Positions 5,546 through 11,764 of a stretch of DNA of 11,764 nt are shown piece after piece. The notes under the pieces are model-generated. The model made no database searches and was not told where the DNA came from. It saw nothing but the letters and a program-made list of their open reading frames with translations. The DNA comes from Methanoregulaceae archaeon (GTDB taxonomy: Archaea; Halobacteriota; Methanomicrobia; Methanomicrobiales; Methanospirillaceae), in NCBI GenBank assembly GCA_019695435.1, contig JACTVF010000048.1, forward strand, positions 1 through 11,764. The letters run 5' to 3'. The first letter of the stretch is position 1. Every line of letters begins with the position of its first letter. The position numbers and the translations under genes are program-made.

Positions 5546-6841
5546 ATGGATATGCTTGTCCGCAGGTGCTCTTCCTGTGTTCCCGATCACATAGCGGAGG
5601 CTGCCCGGGCGGAGGGCATGGCTCCGGAAAAAATGGCCCGGCTGGTGGCTGGCGGGCAGATCGTGATCCCGGCAAACCCGGAGCGCCGGCACCGGCTCTG
5701 TGCCATCGGGGAGGGGTGCACGGTCAAGGTGAACGTGAACATCGGAACATCAGGTTCCCGGTGCGATTTCGCGCTTGAGGAAAAGAAGGCGCAGGCGGCA
5801 CTCGATAACGGGGCCGATGCGATCATGGACCTCTCGACCGGCGGCGATCTTGTGGCGATACGGAAAAAGATGCTTGCTCTCGACACCACGGTGGGCACGG
5901 TGCCGGTTTACGAGGCGGTCCGCCGGGCAGGGAACGCGGCGGACGTGGATGCCGACCTGCTCTTTAAGGTCATCCGGGAGCACTGCGAGCAGGGCGTGGA
6001 TTTTTTAACCCTCCACTGCGGGGTGAACCGTCAGGCGCTCGATGCCCTCAAACTCGACCCGCGCCTGATGGGGGTCGTGAGCCGGGGGGGGACGTTTCAC
6101 TGTGCGATGATGATGCTCAGGGACGAGGAGAACCCGCTCTATTCGGAGTTCGACTACCTCTTAGAGATCCTCGCGGAGCACGATGTCACGATCAGTCTCG
6201 GGGACGGGATGCGGCCCGGTTGCCTGCAGGATGCGGGAAAACTCGCAAAGTCGGTGGAGTACGTGACGCTCGGGACGCTCGCGAAGCGTGCTCTTGCCCG
6301 GGGTGTCCAGCGGATGATCGAGGGGCCGGGGCACATGCCGCTAGACCAGGTGGGTTACAACGTGAGGATGATCAAGGAGATCACCGATCACGCCCCTCTC
6401 TACCTGCTTGGCCCCATCGTGACCGATATTGCGCCGGGCTACGACCACGTTGTCGCGGCCATCGGGGGAGCGGAGGCCTGCCGGAACGGCGCCGACTTCC
6501 TCTGCATGGTCTCACCCAGCGAGCACCTCGCCCTGCCGGATGTAGAGGATATCATCGAAGGGACCCGGGTCGCAAAGATCGCGGCGCACGTGGGAGACAC
6601 TGTGAGGCGCCACGAGGGATACCGGATGGAGCGCGAGGTGCAGATGGCCGAGGCCCGGCACCTGCTCGACTGGGATGCACAGTTCAAACTGGCGATGTAC
6701 GGCGACCATGCAAAAGCGATCCATATCCGGGACGGGGACACGGACACCTGCTCAATGTGCGGGGATCTCTGTGCGATCAAGATGGTCCGGGAACTGTTTG
6801 AGGGGAAAGAGGAAAAGCAAAAAGGTTCGAGACGCTCCTGA
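5546..6841 (+). CDS. thiC: Phosphomethylpyrimidine synthase ThiC
   Basis: Radical SAM enzyme that rearranges 5-aminoimidazole ribotide into HMP-phosphate, the pyrimidine half of thiamin. The 431-residue chain has the family signatures KVNVNIGTSGS, ADAIMDLSTGGD, GTVPVYEA, DFLTLHCGV, SRGG, ISLGDGMRPG, IEGPGHMPLDQV and LGPIVTDIAPGYDH. The radical SAM cysteines are in the C-terminal CSMCGDLCAIK, spaced CX2CX3C, one residue shorter than the CX2CX4C of long bacterial ThiC. From memory the shorter spacing is usual in short archaeal and clostridial forms. The frame stays open upstream to 5417, but the sequence before 5546 is antisense to the MBL gene and unlike ThiC. ATG 5546 is preferred because it leaves a normal-length N-terminus before QIVIP and lies about 25 bases after a TATA-like run. 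ATG 5537 and 5552 are alternatives. It stands alone on its strand. Confidence 0.95.
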   Translation: MDMLVRRCSSCVPDHIAEAARAEGMAPEKMARLVAGGQIVIPANPERRHRLCAIGEGCTVKVNVNIGTSGSRCDFALEEKKAQAALDNGADAIMDLSTGGDLVAIRKKMLALDTTVGTVPVYEAVRRAGNAADVDADLLFKVIREHCEQGVDFLTLHCGVNRQALDALKLDPRLMGVVSRGGTFHCAMMMLRDEENPLYSEFDYLLEILAEHDVTISLGDGMRPGCLQDAGKLAKSVEYVTLGTLAKRALARGVQRMIEGPGHMPLDQVGYNVRMIKEITDHAPLYLLGPIVTDIAPGYDHVVAAIGGAEACRNGADFLCMVSPSEHLALPDVEDIIEGTRVAKIAAHVGDTVRRHEGYRMEREVQMAEARHLLDWDAQFKLAMYGDHAKAIHIRDGDTDTCSMCGDLCAIKMVRELFEGKEEKQKGSRRS

Positions 6842-6855
6842 TTTCCTGCACCCGA

Positions 6856-6875
6856 TTTTCACATTTTTGGCTTTT
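6856..6875 (+). terminator. T-rich terminator after thiC
   Basis: T4 (6856-6859), T5 (6864-6868) and T4 (6872-6875) follow the thiC stop within 35 bases. This is a typical weak archaeal T-tract terminator; the GC hairpin at 6910 may add to it. Confidence 0.45.
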
Positions 6876-6909
6876 GTAGAGATTATTCAATTCCCATTGT
6901 CACGCTCTT

Positions 6910-6926
6910 GGGGGGCTTCGCCCCCC
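6910..6926. repeat. Perfect GC hairpin
   Basis: GGGGGGCTTCGCCCCCC folds into a stem of six G-C pairs plus a C-G closing pair over a three-base loop. A second small dyad, GGGG-CAT-CCCC, follows at 6933-6943. Sequences of this sort are often dispersed in genomes, so it may be part of a repeat family. Confidence 0.75.
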
Positions 6927-6961
6927 GCCGCTGGGGCATCCCCCTGTTGCGATGATGACGT

Positions 6962-7004
6962 ATTACCTGTACGCTGAAGTGTAGAAATTTTCTTTACAGG
7001 TAAT
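6962..7004. repeat. 10-bp perfect inverted repeat with 23-base spacer
   Basis: ATTACCTGTA at 6962-6971 is the exact reverse complement of TACAGGTAAT at 6995-7004. The 23-base spacer is AT-rich. It could be a stem-loop in an RNA from either strand, a paired protein-binding site, or ends of a very small element. No target-site duplication is evident. Confidence 0.75.
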
Positions 7005-7005
7005 C

Positions 7006-7053
7006 CCGAGGCATCACACTGCGCCCCGTCACCCTCGGAGGACTGGTGGCGCA
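7006..7053. repeat. Two competing GC-rich dyads
   Basis: CCGAGG (7006-7011) can pair with CCTCGG (7033-7038), while TGCGCC (7020-7025) can pair with GGCGCA (7048-7053). The two pairings interlock, so they form either alternative structures or a pseudoknot-like arrangement. Each is only six base pairs, so chance is possible. Confidence 0.4.
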
Positions 7054-7167
7054 AGAGGGGGGCATAGTCTCTTAAAAAAAAGATTTAAACAAAACACCAT
7101 TTTTACTTTAATACCGATACTGTACGAAAATACACAGAATCGTGCATTATAAGGACACACAAGCATG

Positions 7168-7220
7168 AAAAAAGACCGGGCCGCGAAGTAGAGATCTCGC
7201 TGATTCATCTCTGCCCGGTC
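7168..7220 (-). terminator. Hairpin plus T6 terminator of the purE/LEA14 operon
   Basis: Read on the minus strand, GACCGGGC (7220-7213) followed by AGAGAT (7212-7207) pairs back to ATCTCT (7195-7190) and GCCCGGTC (7181-7174), then six T's (7173-7168) follow directly. The stem is 8 + 6 bp with an eight-base bulge on one side. The hairpin overlaps the last codons of the LEA14-like gene. It looks like a bacterial-style intrinsic terminator; in archaea the T-run alone may be the active part. Confidence 0.7.
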
Positions 7221-7633
7221 ACGATCCCGGCAACCTGCGCCATGGTGACCGGCATGGTCCGGGAAAACGGTACCGATTTTGTGATCATCAGGAACTTCAC
7301 AACGGCCGTCCCGGCGATAGTCACCTCAATGCCGCCTTTCGTGACAAACGTTGCGAGCGCCCCGACAAGAGCCGTGTTGTGCGATGTGACCGGAACCCTG
7401 AGCACGGTTGCGGTGCTGGCGGCGATCTTCGCGCCCCCGGTGTTTCCCGTCGCGATCTGCTGGCTTGTGCCATCTTTCTGGTACAAAACGGCAAACGGGC
7501 ACTCCTTCAGGGTCGCGCCCACCGGGTTGGGGTTTTCCACCCGGATCGCCACTTCAAGATCGAGGGTCGATAGGGAAACGTTCGCAAGTGAAACCCCCTC
7601 AAGGGTCACGACCGGGTCCTGCAGGATCGGCAT
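7205..7633 (-). CDS. LEA14-like (WHy/LEA_2 domain) protein
   Basis: 142-residue protein with a single LEA_2/WHy (water stress and hypersensitive response) domain. The sequence shows PVVTLEGVSLANVSL near the start, then LDLEVAIRVENPNPVGATL (about 24-42) with the NPNP motif typical of the fold. Alternating hydrophobic residues of a beta-sandwich follow, including VLRVPV. Archaeal and plant members are stress-associated, but no biochemical activity is established. No signal peptide, lipobox or membrane segment is visible, so it should be cytoplasmic. The open frame extends upstream to 7762, but that part is antisense-like shadow of purE; ATG 7633 starts just ahead of the domain. It follows purE on the same strand after 56 bases, and a hairpin terminator overlaps its end. 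Co-transcription with purE is likely; a functional link is not obvious. Confidence 0.78.
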   Translation of the reverse strand: MPILQDPVVTLEGVSLANVSLSTLDLEVAIRVENPNPVGATLKECPFAVLYQKDGTSQQIATGNTGGAKIAASTATVLRVPVTSHNTALVGALATFVTKGGIEVTIAGTAVVKFLMITKSVPFSRTMPVTMAQVAGIVTGQR

Positions 7634-7689
7634 GGTACCAGCGTAGGGCTGAAGGGGAGATAATCCTGCCCGGGGATGAGTTCCGTACC

Positions 7690-8091
7690 TTACTTCTTTC
7701 CCAGTTTCAGGATCCGGATCGCAAGGTGCGCTGCGTTGTCGCCGTTGTCGACGCCCACGCACGCGACCGGCACACCCTTTGGCATCTGGACAATCGAAAG
7801 TATTGCGTCAAGGCCGTTTAAGGTCCCGCTGACCGGCACACCGATCACGGGCCTGTCGGTCTTTGACGCGATCACGCCCGGCAGCGCGGCTGAGAGCCCG
7901 GCGATGGCAATGAACACCTTACAGGTACTGCTTTTGACATACGCATCCAGCGTGTCCGGGTCCCGGTGGGCAGAGATCACCTGGTAGTCCCAGGAAACCT
8001 TGTGCTCGTCAAGGACCTTCTTTGCCTTGTCGGCAATCGCGGCATCGGATGCTGATCCGCAGATGATAGCGACGTCTGCCATAGAAGCCAT
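7690..8091 (-). CDS. purE: PurE, aminoimidazole ribotide carboxylase/mutase
   Basis: Purine biosynthesis enzyme making 4-carboxy-5-aminoimidazole ribotide (CAIR). The 133-residue protein has CGSASD (11-16), ISAHRDP (39-45), AGLSAALPG (64-72), [19 protein letters not shown] (81-99) and [11 protein letters not shown] (100-110), all PurE signatures. The third box differs from the bacterial N5-CAIR mutase version AGGAAHLPG: the histidine there (H75 in E. coli) is Ala69 here. With no purK in view this leaves open whether the enzyme uses free AIR and CO2 (carboxylase) or N5-CAIR (mutase). ATG 8091 is chosen because the symmetric TATA box lies about 25 bases upstream, giving a leaderless start; ATG 8082 is an alternative. 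It heads the minus-strand purE/LEA14 pair and is divergent from the aminotransferase operon. Confidence 0.92.
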   Translation of the reverse strand: MASMADVAIICGSASDAAIADKAKKVLDEHKVSWDYQVISAHRDPDTLDAYVKSSTCKVFIAIAGLSAALPGVIASKTDRPVIGVPVSGTLNGLDAILSIVQMPKGVPVACVGVDNGDNAAHLAIRILKLGKK

Positions 8092-8108
8092 CCAAACTTA
8101 TATCCTGT

Positions 8109-8122
8109 CTATATAAATATAG
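8109..8122. promoter_or_regulatory. Symmetric TATA box serving two divergent leaderless genes
   Basis: CTATATAAATATAG has arms CTATAT/ATATAG that are inverted repeats around a central AA. Its centre near 8116 is about 25 bases from the purE ATG at 8091 (minus) and about 22 bases from the aminotransferase ATG at 8138 (plus). Both distances suit archaeal TATA-to-start spacing, predicting leaderless mRNAs in both directions. A further TTATATCC at 8098-8105 is a possible extra AT-rich element. Confidence 0.6.
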
Positions 8123-8137
8123 TATTGGCAGATCCAC

Positions 8138-9726
<1,589 letters not shown>

Positions 9727-9771
9727 AAATCATCTTACAGATTTATGAGGGTAAAAACGAGATGATCAACT

Positions 9772-10191
9772 ATGTGTGATACAAAACCGACAAAACTGGG
9801 ATTTGTCGTCGCGGAATTCAACCGTGACATCACTTATATGATGGAGATCGAGGCGCGGGAGCATGCCGCATTCCTCGGAGCAGAAGTGACCGACTGCATG
9901 TATGTGCCGGGTGCCTTTGACATGCCGCTCGCGATCAAAAAGATGCTTGCCGCAGGAAAGGTCGATGCGGTTGTCACGATTGGCTGCGTGATCGAAGGGG
10001 CAACGCAGCACGATGAGATCGTCGTGCAGCACGCGGCCCGTAAGATCATTGACCTCTCGCTCGAGTTCGGCAAGCCGGTAACGCTTGGTATATCAGGGCC
10101 CGGCATGAGCCGGCTCGAAGCGAACGAGCGGATCGATTACGCGAAGCGCGCCGTGGAATCAGCCGTAAAACTTGTCAAACGATTGCAATGA
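9772..10191 (+). CDS. ribH: 6,7-dimethyl-8-ribityllumazine synthase
   Basis: Lumazine synthase, joining 5-amino-6-(D-ribitylamino)uracil and 3,4-dihydroxy-2-butanone 4-phosphate to give the direct precursor of riboflavin; enzymes of this family form large hollow or pentameric assemblies. The 139-residue protein has [10 protein letters not shown] (15-24) for the ribityl site, [15 protein letters not shown] (45-59), [16 protein letters not shown] (69-84) with the general acid/base His80, and [11 protein letters not shown] near residue 101. The ATG at 9772 is preceded at normal distance by GATGATC (9760-9766), one mismatch from the methanogen Shine-Dalgarno GGTGATC. An ATG within that element (9761) hits a stop after five codons. 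Its stop overlaps the start of the next aminotransferase (ATGA, 10188-10191). Confidence 0.94.
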   Translation: MCDTKPTKLGFVVAEFNRDITYMMEIEAREHAAFLGAEVTDCMYVPGAFDMPLAIKKMLAAGKVDAVVTIGCVIEGATQHDEIVVQHAARKIIDLSLEFGKPVTLGISGPGMSRLEANERIDYAKRAVESAVKLVKRLQ

Positions 10192-11327
10192 GGCCGCTCT
10201 CGGAGAAGGTTGCGGGGATCGCCCCTTCCGCGACTATTGAGATCTCCAACCGGGCAAAGAAAATGCAGCGGGAGGGTATCGATGTCATCAGCCTCTCGAT
10301 CGGCGAGCCGGACTTTGATACCCCGAAACACATCAAAGACGCCTGCATTGATGCCCTGAACCGGGGAGAGACGCACTACGCCCCCAGCAACGGCATCCCC
10401 GAACTGCTCTCGGCGGTAAGTGACAAGATTACAAAAGAGAACAAGTTCCCCTCCAAACCTGAACAGGTGATCGTCACCTGCGGGGCCAAGGACGCAATAT
10501 ACGAGGGGATGGAAGCCGTCCTGAATCCCGGTGACGAAGTGCTTCTCCTGACGCCCGCATGGGTCTCGTACGAGCCCTGCGTCCAGATGGCAGGTGGGAA
10601 GATCGTCAAACACGCGGTCAACCAGAAAACCTTCCAGCTCGATGATTCGATCCTCGAACGGGTGAATGCCCGCACCAAGATGATCGTGGTGAACTCGCCG
10701 TCGAACCCCTCCGGGGCGGTCTTCGATAAAAAGTCCATGAAGATTGTCGCCGATCTCTGCCAGGACTTCGATCTCTACGCGATGTCCGATGAGATCTACG
10801 AGAAGATGGTGTACGGAAAAGAGCATATCTCGCTTGCCGCCATCGGTGATATGGCGGAACGGACGATTACGATCAACGGTTTCTCGAAGGCCTACGCGAT
10901 GACCGGCTGGCGCCTCGGGTACGCAGTGGCACCCTTAAAGATCATCAAAGAGATGTCCAAGGTGCAGCAGCACTCGGTCTCACAGGCGACCACATTTGCG
11001 ATGTGGGGTGCGGTTGCGGCACTCAAGGGCGACCAGCGCTGTGTCGAAGAGATGCGGGCCGAGTTCGACCGGCGGCGCAAGTTCGTCATATCAGAACTGA
11101 ACCTGATGGGCTACACGACTGCCCCGGCCGATGGCGCTTTCTACGCATTCGTGGAAGTAGCCGGTGACGACATGGCAATCGCGACAAAATGGCTCGAAGA
11201 GGGCCACGTGGCGGCAACGCCGGGGAGTGCGTTCTATGCGCCCGGGTGGATCCGGCTTTCGTACGCGACTTCGATGGAGAAACTCAAGGAAGCGATGGGC
11301 CGGATCAGGAAGGTCGGCGGGAAGTAG
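10188..11327 (+). CDS. aspC: Class I PLP aminotransferase, aspartate aminotransferase-like
   Basis: Fold type I, class I/II aminotransferase of 379 aa in the size and pattern of archaeal aspartate aminotransferases (subgroup I-gamma); it would interconvert aspartate/2-oxoglutarate and oxaloacetate/glutamate, though aromatic or other amino acids cannot be excluded. Key positions: [10 protein letters not shown] (37-46), [14 protein letters not shown] (64-77) covering the substrate-specificity loop, NSPSNPSG (169-176) with Asn173, [10 protein letters not shown] (200-209) with Asp201 and Tyr204, and [17 protein letters not shown] (229-245) with Schiff-base Lys234. Near the C-terminus WIRLSYA holds Arg356, which binds the substrate alpha-carboxylate. 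It is last in the aminotransferase-ribC-ribH operon, joined to ribH by a four-base overlap. T-runs beginning 20 bases after the stop probably end the transcript. Confidence 0.88.
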   Translation: MRPLSEKVAGIAPSATIEISNRAKKMQREGIDVISLSIGEPDFDTPKHIKDACIDALNRGETHYAPSNGIPELLSAVSDKITKENKFPSKPEQVIVTCGAKDAIYEGMEAVLNPGDEVLLLTPAWVSYEPCVQMAGGKIVKHAVNQKTFQLDDSILERVNARTKMIVVNSPSNPSGAVFDKKSMKIVADLCQDFDLYAMSDEIYEKMVYGKEHISLAAIGDMAERTITINGFSKAYAMTGWRLGYAVAPLKIIKEMSKVQQHSVSQATTFAMWGAVAALKGDQRCVEEMRAEFDRRRKFVISELNLMGYTTAPADGAFYAFVEVAGDDMAIATKWLEEGHVAATPGSAFYAPGWIRLSYATSMEKLKEAMGRIRKVGGK

Positions 11328-11347
11328 GATTCCTGCCGGTCAGATAC

Positions 11348-11408
11348 TTTTTTGCCCGGGAACCCGGCTCCGTTTTGGCGTGCATGGCATCGTGCCGGGA
11401 CTTTTTTT
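11348..11408 (+). terminator. T-tract terminators after the rib/aspC operon
   Basis: T6 at 11348-11353 and T7 at 11402-11408 follow the last stop of the operon. Successive T-runs are the usual archaeal termination signal. Between them is a GC-rich stretch (CCCGGGAACCCGG) that may fold weakly. Confidence 0.6.
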
Positions 11409-11543
11409 GCCTGTACGAACTTTCACGCCAAAAAATTCTAAAAAGATTGCCGCGAAAGTTGGAAAAATTGCCCCTTGTCGCAGGTTTCACGACGATGGTA
11501 GTGCAGGCCTCCCAAAACTGATCCGGCCGATCATGTGCCGGTC

Positions 11544-11735
11544 GTACGGTCTGAAATTTTTTCCGGGCAAAAATTTCTGGTTCGAAAGTTGGTACGGCCG
11601 GATCTTTTTTGCCGCGAAAGTTTTTAGGCCGTACTTTTTCCGGTTCGAAATCAAAAAAATCCAAAAAAATTCCGGACGAAGGTTTGTACGCCCGGATTTT
11701 TCCGGATGGAAATCAAAATTGCCGGGAAATTTTTG
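11544..11735. repeat. Degenerate GTAC / T-tract / CCGG / GAAA repeat cluster
   Basis: Units that begin with GTAC start at 11544, 11592, 11631 and 11686, and each continues with a T5-6 run and then CCGG or GCCG followed by GAAA. Best matching parts: a 22-base direct repeat at 11635-11656 and 11697-11718 (20 of 22 identical); GTACGGCCGGAT (11592) versus GTACGCCCGGAT (11686); GGTTCGAAA at 11579 and 11642. The 12-mer GCCGCGAAAGTT is exact at 11449-11460 and 11611-11622. GTACGGCC (11592-11599) is also inverted as GGCCGTAC (11627-11634). Unit lengths vary (48, 39, 55), so this is not a CRISPR array. Confidence 0.6.
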
Positions 11736-11764
11736 GAGCAAACGAAGTCTGCGTTGAATGAGAT

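Larger units (their letters stand above)
6842..7204. other. Gene-free, hairpin-rich intergenic region
   Basis: About 360 bases between convergent thiC and the LEA14-like gene with no credible ORF. From left to right it holds T-rich runs after thiC, a strong GC hairpin (6910-6926), a 10-bp inverted repeat (6962-7004), competing GC-rich dyads (7006-7053), an A8 run (7074-7081), AT-rich DNA, and the terminator of the minus-strand operon. The density of dyads suggests a small structured RNA or a decayed repeat element, but no known RNA family is recognised. Confidence 0.6.
11328..11764. other. AT-rich gene-free end with degenerate repeats
   Basis: About 437 bases with no convincing gene. It contains many T- and A-runs alternating with CCGG, GTAC and GAAA words. 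Three frames stay open for over 250 bases (one plus, two minus), but their translations are aromatic/basic low-complexity sequence with no known domain, and they change with the repeat rather than with codon structure. I read it as intergenic repeat-rich DNA. Confidence 0.6.

Noticed and set aside
7165..7191. Eight-codon ORF (MKKDRAAK) after AAGGA and a TATA-like GCATTATAAGG
   Set aside because: The bases are fully explained by the hairpin and T-run terminating the minus-strand LEA14-like gene; an 8-residue peptide has no other support.
7634..7762. N-terminal extension of the LEA14-like protein by 43 residues
   Set aside because: The extension is Arg-rich shadow sequence overlapping the end of purE in another frame; the domain begins right after ATG 7633.
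11579..11652. tRNA T-arm-like words (GGTTCGAAA) twice, also GGTTCGAG near 6825 and 9695
   Set aside because: No matching acceptor, D or anticodon arms could be found around any of them, so these are not tRNA genes.
11328..11757. Long open frame on the plus strand continuing out of the aspC region, and two minus-strand frames across the same DNA
   Set aside because: The plus frame begins as an out-of-frame shadow of aspC, and the translations are low-complexity aromatic/basic sequence with no recognisable domain. Several frames being open at once reflects the T-tract/CCGG repeats.
11409..11764. CRISPR array
   Set aside because: Repeat units vary in length (48, 39, 55) and in sequence, with no constant repeat and unique spacers, and there are no cas genes in the window.

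Overview
The window reads as chromosomal DNA of a methanogenic archaeon, most likely of the Methanomicrobiales (Methanoregula-like). This is inference from gene content: two CofH-type coenzyme F420 enzymes, an archaeal lumazine-synthase-like riboflavin synthase (RibC), an iron-sulfur flavoprotein of the methanogen Isf type, an archaeal S26B signal peptidase, DUF123 and DUF1805 proteins. TATA-like boxes and leaderless or short-leader starts also point to an archaeon. Coding DNA is GC-rich and gene gaps are AT-rich. I see no tRNA, rRNA, CRISPR array, transposase or phage gene.

Layout. 1-116: C-terminal tail of a membrane protein (+). 178-1140: signal peptidase I (+). 1165-2253: first CofH paralog (+), followed by T-tracts and a convergent DUF1805 gene (2322-2621, -). 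2622-2739: a divergent promoter region, then the second CofH paralog (2740-3828, +). 3904-5511: a minus-strand overlapping operon, transcribed MBL-fold hydrolase, then DUF123 protein, then iron-sulfur flavoprotein. 5546-6841: thiC (+), divergent from that operon across only 34 bp. 6842-7204: a gene-free stretch with several inverted repeats. 7205-8091: purE and a LEA14-like gene (-), ending in a hairpin plus T-run. 8092-8137: a 46-bp bidirectional promoter. 8138-11327: a plus-strand operon, class V aminotransferase, ribC, ribH, class I aminotransferase, with ATGA overlaps at two junctions. 11328-11764: AT-rich DNA with T-tracts and a degenerate repeat cluster.

How the genes connect. Two metabolites recur. 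5-Amino-6-(D-ribitylamino)uracil is the substrate of CofH (deazaflavin/F420 branch) and of RibH (riboflavin branch), and RibC regenerates it. 5-Aminoimidazole ribotide is the substrate of ThiC (thiamin pyrimidine) and PurE (purines). The window is therefore a loose neighbourhood of cofactor and nucleotide branch-point enzymes rather than one pathway operon. The two aminotransferases in the rib operon supply general amino-acid metabolism.

I did not find a clear new defence or mobile system. The items most worth a second look are the asymmetric divergence of the two equal-length CofH paralogs, the compact minus-strand MBL/DUF123/ISF operon, the symmetric bidirectional promoter at 8109-8122, the structured intergenic region at 6842-7204, and the repeat cluster at the right end.
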